Position numbers and translations under genes: made by a program. Shown here piece by piece: positions 1-12,789 of a stretch of 64,000 nt of DNA (position 1 is its first letter; each line of letters starts with the position of its first letter). The stretch is taken from contig OX352763.1 of the NCBI GenBank assembly GCA_947095585.1, positions 17,595,462-17,659,461 of the forward strand. Reading direction: 5' to 3'. Origin of the DNA: Nephrocerus scutellatus (taxonomy: Eukaryota > Arthropoda > Insecta > Diptera > Pipunculidae). Below the pieces are notes generated by a model. It did not search any database and was not told where the DNA came from. It saw nothing but the letters and a program-made list of their open reading frames with translations.

Positions 1-1691
1 GAACGAATTAATCAGAATCAACGAAACACCTGTAATGGACTTTTTGTATGGTCGGCGTGTCTATATCTATAAAATTGATGTGATTTCTTTACTAATTTAT
101 TAAAAGTTATCTTTTCCCCACGGTTTGGAGTAACTAAAATTTACCTTTACTATTGGTTTGCAAAGAAGAATCATTTTCGGTACAAGTGGACAAGTGAATA
201 TTAGCCGCAAACATTGCTCGGCCCATCGTCGGCCGACTTTTGACAGCCTGGACCGTTTGTCGTCGTCTACAGGGCAGGCAACACGAATCCTAGCTGGGTG
301 TCAGTCTGTTCATTGCGTTAATACGAGTATAACAAAGTGCAGTGAAAAAAATCAATAAATTCTTTGCAAGCCAATAATAACATCAAGAGGTATCCACGGC
401 CTTGCTGGAATGGAGGAAACGGAATAAGTAAAGTCACATTTGTATCGTAACTACCTACTACCAAAGGAAATTTCAAGGAGGACGTCGAGAAGGAAAGTTC
501 TGCTGTGCAGTAATTGCTTTCCCATTTCCATTGGGAATCTCTATACGATTCCTACACTATTTTTTCGGTTACTTGCAATTTTAATTACACGAACCCCATT
601 ATCTCTATTACTTGGAAGTTAGCAGCATCAATTGCGTTTGTTCTTTCCTTTGGATGCTTACAGCCACAGTATAAAAGGTAAATTTTGTGTTCACTCTATT
701 GAGATTAGTATTGTGTATGTGTATCCGTTCCATGGCAGCTTCATCTTCAATCGGACGCTCTAATTGGCACCAAACAATAAGCGTGTGCTGTCCCTGTCCG
801 ATGATAAAAGACGATAAAAACTTGAATTACTATCATTCAGCAGCCATTCATAAAGAACTGACTTAACTTATCAGGGCATAAAAATTAAAAACTAGCAAGC
901 TTAGGAAGTAGATAGGTAGCTAGCTCAATCCTAGTTACATTTAAACTAAATCCAACAGAGCACAACCAAGTCCTGTTAGCCAGAATTAATGAAAACTTTT
1001 ATGGTCGAACGAACTACAACTTTTTAAGAAAAACGGCTTTACGATGCTAATAACCCTTTATTGTCGGGCGAACGAACGAACGAGCGTTTAAATAATTCAC
1101 AGCGTATGCAAACGTACACGAATATGCTTACGGTGTCAGTGTGTTATCAACGTGAAAGTGCTACTTCCTCATAGGCGTGAGTTGTGACTACATAACATAC
1201 TATGCAAGTGACACTACTACACCAAACACCACTTGAATTGTCAACTTGACTTTCTCACTTCCTCAACTTTTGTTGGTTTAACACAACTCCTCGTACGCAA
1301 TGAACATAGGCATAGGGAACGACCCATATAAACGTTTTCCTTGGGCGGTGTGTTGTATGTCCTTTCCGTTGCCAATGGCTCCGTCTTGTAGTGGCACAAG
1401 ATTGACTTTGTTCAACTCAAAACCGAATCCGAACTTACATTTTTCTAACAAATATTAAAATAGGATTACCACAGTTCGTTTTTGATGTTTAATTATAAAT
1501 GTGTATACAAGAGTACACTACTGTCGGTAGTAACTGGCTATAAACAGTTGGTCGTTTGCTGAATGTAAATGTTTGCTTAGCATGGTGATGGTTTTCTGTG
1601 GCTTTTCTAATGCCTCTTTCGATTTGCTAAAGCCATACCCACGGGCAAGCTATCAAAATGACAGGGTTTTAGTGGTTTTCGCGGTGAATGC

Positions 1692-1919
1692 TTTGCAAAT
1701 AGAACGCCAAACCAAAACCAAAACTAAGTTTGATAAGAACAACAAACTGAGAAATTAGTTTGCTTGCTCTCTATTCGCCATCTTGCTGATTAAAGGAAAC
1801 CTTACCCGTCGATTGCTGGCCGACGGGTAACAAAGTTACATTGTCAGTTACAAAACCTTGCAAATAAAACGCAAAATCAAACTGGGTATAGTTTGCAAAT
1901 AGAACGCCAAACCAAAACC
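1692..1919. repeat. 28-nt direct repeat, copies 200 bp apart
   Basis: The same 28 bases (beginning TTTGCAAATAGAACGCC) occur at 1692-1719 and 1892-1919, exactly 200 bp apart. A degenerate third copy lies near 1856-1880. This may be the remnant of a local tandem duplication or of a simple-sequence-rich element. Confidence 0.7.
1802..1830. other. Perfect 10-bp inverted repeat with 9-nt loop
   Basis: TTACCCGTCG at 1802-1811 is the exact reverse complement of CGACGGGTAA at 1821-1830. The hairpin sits between the two copies of the 28-nt repeat. No function can be assigned. Confidence 0.6.
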
Positions 1920-2335
1920 TCGAGAGAGACATTTTAACTCTACCCTGCAAATCGAAAGAGCTCTTGGAACAAGAATAGGGATATTTTAAGTTGTATCGCT
2001 TATACAGAGTGTATAAGATAGGTAGCAAATACTTTAAGGAGTGATTCCTTAGGTAATTACGAGAAAAAAATCGTATGGGGGCGTCTATTTCTACCCCATG
2101 CGGTGTGCGTAGCGTTTTAATGCGCAGTAACGTACTGATGACTCTGCATCATTTCACACCACCCTGTAACCCTCGAACGCTTCTAGTTACAATGCCTCTG
2201 TTGGTCCCCATCCCAAACGATTTTTTTCTCATAATTAACCAGAAATCATCCCCCCTTTAAGTATTTGCCACCTAAACTGATACATTTTGTATGGTAGTTT
2301 CAAAATATGAGATACCGCAGCACTATAAGTGTGTC

Positions 2336-4500
2336 AAGTCATCATCATATTTGGCTCTGAAAGCGGGGTCCGATTTCGAGTCGATGTCATTAAGTTTGGC
2401 ATTCGTAAACTCTGGGCGTCCTGGTCTTCGCCATTCTTCCAGGCTGTCGTGTCCCATAAATCTATCCTACCGTATAGGACTTTCCAAGCTGGATCCTCTT
2501 TGTTTACTACCGAATTTAATTCTCTTCACAATATCGACATCATGGTAACGCTCTTAGATCTCATTATTATTCATCTTCTGTCATTTAAGACACATGTGCA
2601 TAGATATCTTATCTTTTCTTCTCCTAATTTCCTAATGCCCACGCTGTGCTAAGCATTATAAGGGTGGAAGTCGATGTCATTAAGTTTGGCATTCGTAAAC
2701 TCTGGGCGTCCTGGTCTTCGCCATTCTTCCAGGCTGTCGTGTCCCATAAATTTATCCTACCGTATAGGACTTTCCAAGCTGGATCCTCTTTGTTTACTAC
2801 CGAATTTAATTCTCTTCACAATATCGACATCATGGTAACGCTCTTAGATCTCATTATTATTCATCTTCTGTCATTTAAGACACATGTGCATAGATATCTT
2901 ATCTTTTCTTCTCCTAATTTCCTAATGCCCACGCTGTGCTAAGCATTATAAGGGTGGAAGTCGATGTCATTAAGTTTGGCATTCGTAAACTCTGGGCGTC
3001 CTGGTCTTCGCCATTCTTCCAGGCTGTCGTGTCCCATAAATTTATCCTACCGTATAGGACTTTCCAAGCTGGATCCTCTTTGTTTACTACCGAATTTAAT
3101 TCTCTTCACAATATCGACATCATGGTAACGCTCTTAGATCTCATTATTATTCATCTTCTGTCATTTAAGACACATGTGCATAGATATCTTATCTTTTCTT
3201 CTCCTAATTTCCTAATGCCCACGCTGTACTAAGCATTATAAGGGTGGAAGTCCGTTGAGCGTGTGTACATTGTAAAAAAAATTATAGAATCGTCCTCCTT
3301 CACATATCGTTATGATTAAATTCCTTGAGAGACTAAAGTAGTCTTTGTTGGTTTTTAACAACTGTGGTTTTTCTGGTTCCATGCAGTTATCGTCTGCTAC
3401 ATTTGAACCGAGACAGTTAAATAATTGCGCTACTTCGAATTCGTGCTCCACTTTTTTAACTGAGGGACAAATGATTGTTCTTCTACTCGCAGACTTGGCT
3501 CTCATCTCTACTTTGCTCTCATTTATGTGCTGCCCCAGATTAGGTGCCGCCCACTCGATCTGAATGAAAGCATCCTGCACAGCTCTTGGCTTTCTGCGAT
3601 GTCAATATCGTCTGCTTCAGTATCCAGTATCTGAATGGACCTATAGATGACAGTTCTTCTCGCCGTTAGATCGAAGTCTCGGATCACTTTCTCCAATGCC
3701 AGGTTAAAAAGGTCGCCAGTACTTCCCCTTGTCGGAGTCCGTTATGGATGTTGAATGGCAATACTTGGCATGTAACATTGGTCATGGTCAACCTACATAG
3801 TTTGTTTGGAATGCAGAATTCTCTCATGGCTTTATAAAGTTCTACTCTGGCTATGCTATCATACGCGGCTTTTATGTTTAAAAAAAATGGTGTAATGAGT
3901 TTTGAAACTCTAGACAGTTTTCCATCACAGACCTAAGGGTGTAAATCTAATCAGTTGTTGATTTGCCTGCGATGAAGCCACACTGTTGTGCACCAATGAT
4001 GACTTTAGCATATGTCGCTATCCTGTCTTGCAGGATAGAGGAGAAAATCTTATACGCGGTACTCAACAAGGTTACACCACGAAAATTTCTGCACGTTGTG
4101 ATATCTTTCTTCTTATGTATGGGACACAGGATCCCTTTTTGCCAGCCTTTTGACATTGCTTCCTCCTTCCATACTTGCTCATAAATTGCTGGGTGTAGTG
4201 CGGGTCCTCCTGATTTCATTAGCTCCGCTGGGATTCCATCTGATCCCGAGGCCTTATTTTTTTAAGGACGACTAATCACTCTGCTTACTTCGTCTATGCC
4301 TTGTTGCGGCAGCATTGTGTGGCGTTGGTCCTTGGTGGAGCTTCCAATTCCTCAGTTAGCTGGCCATTTAGCAATTAATGAAAGTGCTCTTCTCATCGCT
4401 CTAAGATGCCTTTGTGAAACGCGTTGTAGATTGCATCATACTGCGGACTTGGTAGAACTTCCGCGCCTGGTGCGAACCTTGCTCGCTGTACTGTTCTAAT
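2336..4500 (-). mobile_element. Decayed non-LTR retrotransposon (LINE), 3' half
   Basis: Read on the minus strand, 4219-3947 encodes the finger part of a LINE reverse transcriptase (ICPIHKKKD..., then FRGVTLLSTAYKI and QQCGFIAGKSTTD). Further downstream, 3580-3236 retains the segment that follows the catalytic YADD box (DAFIQIEWAAPNLGQHINESK). Frameshifts and stops separate these pieces, so no protein is made. The 3' end, at about 2336, carries the ATGATGATG-type tail shared with other copies in this window (43.65 kb, 52.8 kb, 58.15 kb). The region near the 3' end is triplicated, as described in the next entry. Confidence 0.8.
2381..3250 (-). repeat. Three tandem copies of a 290-bp LINE 3' segment
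   Basis: Copies begin at 2381, 2671 and 2961, a strict 290-bp period. They differ by only a few substitutions (for example ATCTATCC against ATTTATCC, and CTGTGCTAAG against CTGTACTAAG). The unit is LINE 3' sequence homologous to 43.7-44.0 kb. The apparent open frames of about 98 codons repeated here simply reflect the period and are not genes. Confidence 0.95.
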
Positions 4501-6035
4501 TTACTGACGAGATTCTTCTCCCATTTGGAGTTTCACATGCATAAAAAATATGAAGAAAACGTGGTAAATTTTGTAATTTATGTGTATTCGTATTTCGTAT
4601 AGAAAATCACACCAAACACGTTAGCGCTGTAAAATAATGCATCCCATACATCCTTCTGTATTAGACCAAGCATACCTATTTTGTGTGACTGTTGTCAATT
4701 GTACGGCATTGGTTGATATTAGCTGCGTTCAGCGGGCACTTTTCAAATATGGTTTCGTTGGCTTCGTTGTTATTGAAGGTCTGCTTGCACTTGCGAGCTT
4801 AGTAAAATAATAAAACAAAAACACATCCAATATGCAAATAAAGAACAAATACGAGACTAAAAAGGAAATACAGAACATTTGTATGTTTCGGAGCACCTTA
4901 TAAAATGTCGGGGACAAGCTGTTGGAATAGATAACTGTATCCGGAAATACAGGACGGATGGTCACCGTAAGCATAGGTCATATGTTCAGTGTATCCGCTC
5001 ATACAGTTAAATATCTACTGTCGGGTTTTTGAGACTAGCTTAAGCGGGTGAAATACATTACAGCTGGCCTTTTAGCCTCTCTATACATATAGTTTCTATC
5101 TTTTTATTTATTTTTTATTTTATGCAAAAATTAAACTTCAACAGTAGATAGCAAAGGCTCACAAAGAAAATCAATACCTCCAAACGTTCATTGAACGGAA
5201 TAAGCAAAGAAGAAAATTGAAAAAGGAATCTTGTGGTTCTGGTGCACTACATCCACATTAACATCACATCACACTCCATCGCACATTGCTTCCCGCATCA
5301 TCGTCATCATCAACGTCTTCACCATCATCCTTCTCATCACGCAACAAACAAGGAAATATTCGTATCCGCGTTCTTTAACATTAAGTTGAGTCTGGGACAA
5401 TGACGATGATGGTGATGTGGTGGTGTTGGTGGATATTAAGTTCCATGGGTAGTGGTGGTGGTTGTGGATGGTGGTATTTCTTGCATCTTGCTAGAACTGG
5501 TTTTTCTTTTGTTCTCCATTCGGATGTCGCCCATCGACGCTCGGTGAATCATTGAGCAGCGAGTGCTTTGACTTTCCAAGGTGCGTTAAAACCATTCCCT
5601 TGCATCTGCACAGCTACACCTAACTAAAAGATTACATTACCCATTAGCTTGAGGCCGCACACCGCACATACTCGTACATATTTGTAAGTGTAAACTTTTT
5701 TTCGTCGATTTGCGTTCTTAGGTTCCGACCAAGTAACCGAACAAAGTTCATACTCAATGTGATATCGTTGACATCTCATCGCGAAGCTGTAAAAGTTCTT
5801 TACTTCTCCAATCTGTCTCAGATCTAAGAGTTTGTTAGTTGCTTAAAACTTCCAGCATCCCATTGTGTGGTTGGGATGATGCTATGAAGTGATTGCGATT
5901 GATATATATTTAAGGAGACGATGTAAACCTTCGATTTATCGACTTTAAAGACGCCTCTTATAGCATAGCTAGAGTATCAGAGCCATCAGTTAGTCAGCAT
6001 CTCAAACAAAAAGACACCATTGCCATGACTAAATA
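4501..6035. other. Intergenic stretch, no gene recognised
   Basis: No coding signal was recognised. A CATCATCA-rich patch at about 5250-5340 and a GGTGGTGGT-rich patch at about 5405-5480 are simple-sequence DNA. Confidence 0.6.
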
Positions 6036-6039
6036 AAAA

Positions 6040-6320
6040 AAGCCAGGTAACTATCCTCGGATCACTATCAAATACAAAGGACTCAGACGAGGCGATAGAC
6101 TCACCTTCTTCCTCTGTAACCTGCCATTTGAGAAAGTGATTTTACATCTCAAGTAAGAATTTTTTATAAGTCTTTCCCGGTACCTACTGGTTTATGCCAA
6201 CGATATTGAAATTTATACATCACTTACGAATTTACAAGACGCTTTCATTCAGATCATGCGGGCGGCATGAAATTGGAGCTCTGAATCAATGGGAGCATCA
6301 AGGCCAGATTGAGGAAATGT
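6040..6320 (+). mobile_element. LINE reverse transcriptase fragment
   Basis: The plus strand encodes a decayed palm region. GLRRGDRL at about 6085 corresponds to the usual GLRQGD box, and VYANDIEIY at about 6190 to the YADDI box. DAFIQI follows. A stop interrupts the two parts. It belongs to the same RT type as the elements at 2.3-4.5 kb and 43.6-44.7 kb. Confidence 0.7.
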
Positions 6321-6539
6321 GTTCTACAATAGTTAAAGTAGAAAGCAATAATTCGAAAGAATCCAATTCTTTAAGATAGCAAACTTTCCGTCCATAACTC
6401 GCTTTGCTTTTATTTCAGCGGTGCGATGTACGCCTTTTTCTTTCTTAGTTGACGCTATAGTTTGGAGTGAAACCTGGGCCTCTATCAACATGCCAATTAT
6501 TCTATTAATAACTGCTTCCAATTGAGCACAAATTTCGTT

Positions 6540-6830
6540 TCCAAGTCACCCTCCATGACTTGTGCACGCCATCTAAAGAGAGACATGGACTCCTAGGGTA
6601 AATTCGATTCATGTCCACTCGGTCTATATGTCCCAGCCATCTCAAACATCCAGTACATAGCTTCTTGACTAGGCCGATGTCTCTGTACAACTCGTATAAT
6701 TTGTCATTGAACTTTCTGTTCCGAAGCCGGTCAACGAAAAAGCGACCGAAATTTGTAGCTCCAAAGATATCTTCATTCTATAAGGTCCAGCTTTTAGTGC
6801 CATAGATAAATGAATGATTGGAACGATGAG
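6540..6830 (-). mobile_element. LINE C-terminal fragment
   Basis: On the minus strand the motif CLRWLGHIDRVD (about 6640) matches the RLRWLGHVxR motif near the C terminus of many endonuclease/reverse transcriptase proteins. The rest is frameshifted. Confidence 0.6.
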
Positions 6831-6849
6831 CCGGTGGGTGTCATTCTAT

Positions 6850-7475
6850 TATGTTATAGCGGAGCCTAACTATTTCTAAGTTATTGTGCCTATTATGACA
6901 TCAATGTTGTTGTTACCTGTCAATACACTTTTCGCCGCTTCTGCCACAATGCTGGCAAATGCAAAGACACCTCGCTGGGTACCGCCACTGATATTAACGA
7001 CATCAGGGTGTGTCAGCTGTTGAACAGAATTGCTGAAAATTGTGTCTCTATCGTGGATTCGAGAGTTTTGCACGATTCTCTCCAGTATCTCCGATGTTAA
7101 ATAAGTCACATGACAGCGGGTCACCTTGCCTAAATCTTCTCTTGACATCGAAGGACTCGGTCCGATTTCTTCCGACCGAGTCAGAGCAGCGTTAGCCCAC
7201 AATCACCGCCCGTAAGAGTCGAACTACGAATACTTTGAAAAGGATGCCAAAGCTAGACAAGGCGTTCTATATTATCGTCTCTATGAACACTGCCATTAGC
7301 GACTTTAAAATCGATCAAGGAAGCTAGGGCAAGAGGAATAGTGGATTTACTTGCTAACCAACTTCTCTAAGCAAGCATGCTGTGAACATGGTGCAAGACT
7401 ATTCAAGCTTAAATTCATGAAGAAGTTTGAAATCAAAATAAGCACCAAAATGGAATTCAGATCTGAAACTGAATA
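6850..7475. other. No gene recognised
   Basis: A 108-codon minus-strand frame at 7202-6876 has no recognisable family. This stretch lies between LINE fragments and may itself be LINE debris. Confidence 0.4.
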
Positions 7476-7800
7476 CTAGATACATCCGGGAGCCATAAAG
7501 TTATTTAATGACTTTATGTCCATGGGCCACGAACCAAGAGACACATTAAGGCGAATTGCCGAACTAGCAGGTACTTGACTGCTGAAAATGTAGAGTCGAG
7601 TAAGGTCGAAAAGAATGTCCAGTGCGACGGCTGGGGTTGTAAGAAATGCTCCGCTTATACATAGACTAGGTGATCTTGGGACTTTGCTTAATTTGTCAAG
7701 GTTTACTTTTTTATTTAAAGCAGTCCACCATACAGTCACGCCGTATAGAAGAGTAGGTCTTACTAGAGCTGTATATGAATGTCAATTAATTTTTATAATT
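7476..7800 (-). mobile_element. LINE reverse transcriptase thumb fragment
   Basis: Minus-strand frame 7739-7476 reads TVWWTALNKKVNLDKL, then SLCISGAFLTTPAVALDILF. This is the region after the catalytic domain in R1/LOA/I-type LINEs, where partner sequences usually read WW.AL followed by GA.RTTP..AL. It is truncated at both ends. Confidence 0.8.
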
Positions 7801-7839
7801 TTTTCAAATTATTCACAGTATGACCGCAAATGAAAGGCA

Positions 7840-9370
7840 TCTGAAACTAAAAGAACCTTACGACAACCATCTTGCAATCTCTAAACTCATGACTGTTAAA
7901 CTTTCTTTGGCCCTTTTTCCAATCCAACAGCGAGTTTTACCTTTATCCAATTTTACAGCATTTAGTACAGATTCAATACTGAAGCTCTTAACAAGAATAT
8001 TTAGATCAATGACATGCAATCCCATAAATGTATAGGTTCGTTACATGGCTGATCAAGTGTAACTGAAGCCGTCGTCGCCACTTCAAGCTTATGCACATGC
8101 AACTAAACCATCAACTCGATCTCTGTGCGCATAAACCACTGAGCGGGCTGAAGCTGTCAACCGTGAAGTTGAATGAAGACGATGACGACGAACGATAAGC
8201 TAAGATCAACAAAAAATTACTTGCTCAAGAAATTCATGAACATTTGTACGCTTTTATGTAATTCAATGAGTGCACTCGATGCTCACTACTGCCAACTTGA
8301 GAAGTTGTCAGTATTCGTACTTACGCACAGGTTACCCGTATGGTATAGTTGGTCAAGATTTAAAGCGAATTGGACATGGTCAATAGAGCAGATGAAAGTC
8401 GATATAAGTATAAAACCAGCGGCAATTCAATGCCCCTGGGAGCATATAACCACCAAAGCGCCTAAGCAATTATTATCAATGACAACATTGCCTTGAAATC
8501 GTCAATCGCTGCCGTTCAATTCAGTCCAATCCAATCACTAATCTCAGTTTGGCAAGACGAGGACGATGTGGCCAACTGGTAGCCACACAGACGCTATTAC
8601 GCTATTAGTTACGCTTTAGTACTTTTACTTTCTTTTTAAAAATTATGAACTATGTTGGCAATATTACACCATAAAACAACAACAACAACGAACGAGTACG
8701 ATTATTATTTAATAACAGAAAATTGACAGAAAACAAAACTCATTTGCTGTGCAAGTACATGCAGATACAGATACAGACATTTGAACGGACATACGCTTCC
8801 CTCATGCAACATATTATTAGTTAACATGGTTATTGTAATTTTCATTGCATGTTCAAAACTTGTTTACTAATTTTACTATGGGGCTAAGACTAACTGAACC
8901 TGTTACCGCTATTACCGCTATTAGTTGATCATTCATTTCAGCAGTTAAGATACAATTTAAAAAAAAAAAAAACAAAAAACATTTAAACAACTCCCAATTG
9001 CATGATGTGTGAGTATGGAACGGAAAACTATAATTTGTTACCAATTTGAGTGTAATTATTTACTTTATTTGTTATTTACTTGAAACGTTAATGCCCTGTA
9101 GTGTACTATGTAACAATTAATTCACTTAAATTTCCATATGAATGAAAATTGCAATTCCCAATTGCAGAAGTCATTGTATTGAGTTTGTACTTTCTCACAG
9201 ATACAATTAAAGAAAGCTTCAGTACGTTGTATAAGTTTTATAGTCTCGGTGACAGAACGCTTTGTCAAAGAATATTTTGTTAATTTTGATTAGAGCCTCG
9301 ATCAAGATGACTCTGGAACTTATACATAGAATATATTCGTTAGATTGAGATATCCAACATTCGATTTTTG
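7840..9370. other. Intergenic stretch, no gene recognised
   Basis: I see no gene. There is a CAA triplet run near 8680 and an A-rich run at 8960-8980. Confidence 0.55.
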
Positions 9371-9379
9371 GAACGACCC

Positions 9380-11730
9380 TAGCCCATGTGGCTGACATTG
9401 CGACCTAATAAGATCTATTGTATCATAGGGTGTAATCAGTCTAAGAGACGTACTACCTCCCTAATGACGGATAGTGTCCTAAGTCCTTAGTGGCAGAGTT
9501 TCTCAACTCCGCCGACGAACATATTTCCTTATGAAAAATACGTCTCCTTAACCAAAGTAATGCTGGGCATTCACAGAGAATGTGCTCGGGTGATTCATCA
9601 TCCTCCGAACAGAATCTTAATTAATTAATTTTGTTAAAGTGAAACCGCAAGCCACAGTAAGCAAGCTGTGATAACATTCACTAGCTCTTTAATGCTATCC
9701 TTGTCTATATTAAGGAAGGATTAAGGCCCACATGGCGCTATTGGCTCGTCGGCGGATTCGATGTAAGAATTCCAGCTAAGTCGTTTATCAAGGATAACTC
9801 CGAGATATTTAACTCACAAACTTAAGTTAAGCCTTTGATAGTGATTTTTGATCCTAAAACCACCTTGCATAACACTAGAAATGGTCGTGCTGAGTTTACC
9901 ACTGACAAGAATCGCCAAGTCATTCGCATATCCAATGGCAATGTAGTCTGATCTATGCAGAGAGACTAAAAGATTGTCGAAGATTAGTGACGACAGAAGG
10001 GGAGAAAGGACTCCTCCCTGGGGACAACCCTTAACTCCGCACAGACACAGACACTGACACACCCCCTGAGGAGGAAGTAATATCTCGATTTTCAAGCACA
10101 GCCCTTATCCATTTATTGGTCGAGTCTTCGATACCCCTGCTACTAATTGATTTCGCTATTGGGTCGTAGCCAGTGTTATCGAATGCGCCCTTAATGTCAA
10201 GGAATGCACACAGAGCACTTCCCTGGTAAGAAAAGTTCCTTCTATCTCCTTTACAAGATAGCGAAGGGCACCTTCTGAGCTTTTACCTTTTCTGTATGCA
10301 AACTGACTTACGAGGTAGAGGCAGAAGGGTAGACAATTCTAACCGGCCTCTAATATGAACATCAATAAGTCTCTCCATGGTTTTAATGACAAATGATGTC
10401 AGACTTATAGGGGTATAGGATTTAGGCAGCTCACTAGACCTATTGCCTGGTTTGGGGATAAATATTACATTAACCTGTACCCAATTGTAGCTGGCTCTAA
10501 ATAAAGTAATCATACCCGGTAGTATGATATCAATTGCCTTCTGTAGAAGCGTTGGAGAGATACCATCACTACCGAGAGCTTTGAATGGTTTGAAGGATCC
10601 TATTGCCCAATTAAACTTATATGGACTTAAGAGTTTGCTAAACTATTTACTCTACTAGCAACTGCGGACTCTTTGGTCAGATGCATTCGGGTACTTGTGT
10701 GGTGCACGAGTAGATTAACCTGGGAAATGAACCTGAAGCAGGGTTCTAAGTATATCCTCACTGTCCGACGTGTAGGTGCCGACGGTTTTTTTTAGTAAAC
10801 CTACACAATTTGTCTGATCTTAAAACGAGTGTCTTACGGATGTGTGCCGCTACTGGCATTTCAGCAATGTCTTCGCAGCATTTCCTCCAAGTGGCCCGTT
10901 TAGATCGTCTTAATTCTAAATTTTATTCTGTGAGAGCGAACCAATATTGCTCTCAACTCATCGTGCGTTTAGCAGTGTTGAAAAGTTTTCTGACTTTTTT
11001 CCTAAATTTAGCCACCTGGTCGTTTCACCAGGGAACCTTGCACAGTTTGCACAGACTGGTTTAAGGAACACAGCTGTCATGATAGGAAGTAAGAAACACA
11101 CCATTCAATTGGTATGCTGAATCATCTCTGTGGACTCGATAACAAGCATATCCAATTTAAAGATTACAAGTGTCCTCGACACAGATTCTTGTCCTTGGAC
11201 TTTGGATCGTATCAACAACAAGCATGTGCCTGTTTGCCGGGGATGTCAGACCTGACGAGTTGATGGTCTGACAGCGAGGCTTCGTCGGGCACATGCCAGT
11301 TTTCAATAAAGTTGGAGATAAATATACTGGCGAGAGAGAGGTCATGTACCTCTTCTGGAATCGCATTTATGAAGGTAGGCTTGGAGCCTTTATTTAATTA
11401 CTACTACTAAGATACTTTAAAAGACACTCACCCCTCCTATATATGCCGCTGCTGCCCCAGACCTCATGATGTGCATTTGCATCGCATCCTATAAGGTACT
11501 CGAAGTTTCTGTTCCGGCAGTGCTCCTGGACTTCTAATGCTGTCGTCGTCGCCGGAGAAGTATGCTGAAGCACACACGATGTTATGTGTTCCCCTCTCGT
11601 ACAGTACAATATCAAGAAATCCAAGAATACTATACAAGAAATATATTTATTGAACAGGATTGGTGCCCTTACTGTACCCTGTGGCAGACCGTTATAGATA
11701 TCGAAGGCTTTCCAACACACTAACCAGTGG
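9380..11730 (-). mobile_element. Nearly contiguous LINE (R1/LOA/I-like), broken ORF2
   Basis: Reading down the minus strand, the domains occur in the expected order. An endonuclease piece (GCDANAHHEVWGSS) is at about 11500, and more endonuclease (WHVPDEASLSDHQ) is near 11270. A linker (PWWNDQVAKFRKKVRKLFN, then RRSKRATWRKCCEDI) lies at 11030-10860. RT fingers (VIFIPKPGNRSSELPKSYTP) are at about 10470-10400. The palm (GCPQGGVLSPLL and GYANDLAILVSGK) is at about 10040-9900. A C-terminal Cys-His knuckle (CSEDDESPEHILCECPAL) is at about 9610. At least three frameshifts or stops break it, and YADD has become YAND, so it is dead. An unrelated RT scrap (NGLPQGTVRAPILFN) abuts the 5' side near 11690. 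Confidence 0.85.
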
Positions 11731-12770
11731 AGCCACGGCGCCTACTATGAACTGACATAGGTTTCGGTATAACTATAGAAATTAATTAAATCCACTGGAC
11801 AATGGTTTGGCAAGTGATTTTTAAAAGTGACATTCAATGAAGGTAAATGAAAGTCACAAATGAGCGCTGGTTGCAAATAAAATAAAAATATCCCACATAT
11901 CATGAAATAAAATTGAAGCAAATACAATAAATCGCACATACGCCCCTTGCCCGTTGGCATTTTCTAATGGAATTCTAATACAATGCACGCGCAATGCACT
12001 TCACATACTCGCAGCTTCAGTATGCATCGAATAACCTCCTCGCATACCTCCTCGCATACCTCATTAATTCACATGTAATCGAAGAAACATACTCGTAGAC
12101 AGACATCAGATACCAACGCCGATGGAATGGCCGTTTAAACGAACGGACCGAAACGAGGACGTGACTACTGTCCAGTTCAGGCATCCATCCACTTGACAGT
12201 GGTGTTGTTCGTTCGTTCGTTCATTCGTTAAGGCCAACAATCAAAACAAACAAATCTAAATTTACTCTCATTTCCATGAAGAAGTGCACAATAGCACAAT
12301 ACCATCGGACTGTAGTGGAGCAACTATTTCCGTACGGGCGGTACACGTACATATCGATACATATATGTATTACATCGTCTATTGAAACAACCCAATTTTG
12401 TAAATGTGCAGTATTGTGTAATATTACTCATAAAGTTGGTCGAGTCGTTATGGTAACAACAAGACATAGCCTCATATAACCAACCAACTGCCTAGCTGGT
12501 ACAATGTACATTGGAATGGTTCAGTTCAGTCCAGTGCTGGTATACATTGTCCAATAGACCCGTAATCTGAAATTTTTTGAAATGAAATCCTATTCGCCCC
12601 ACAGTAGAATGTGCAAACAATGAAAAGTTCGAAAGAACGATGAATGTGGCTTTGACAGCCGCTTATTCATCACCAGTGATGAACTGAAGACATTGGCAAT
12701 CTTATAAGGCTGAGTAGATCAATTTCTAATATCAGCTATCAAGACATTTATTGCAAACCTTACAAAAATC
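11731..12770. other. Intergenic stretch, no gene recognised
   Basis: No gene is seen. CTCGCATACCTC is repeated near 12038-12062, and GTTCGTTCGTTCATTC simple sequence lies near 12210. Confidence 0.55.
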
Positions 12771-12789
12771 GCCTGATAACCTATAAGAA

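Larger units (their letters stand above)
1..2335. other. Intergenic stretch, no gene recognised
   Basis: No reading frame here looks like a conserved protein, and no transposon domain was recognised. The only structure seen is a repeated 28-nt word and a small hairpin, both listed separately. Confidence 0.6.

Noticed and set aside
2291..3232. Three near-identical open frames of about 98-107 codons
   Set aside because: They are the same 290-bp LINE 3' unit repeated; the frames stay open because the unit does, and the coding strand of the element is the opposite one.
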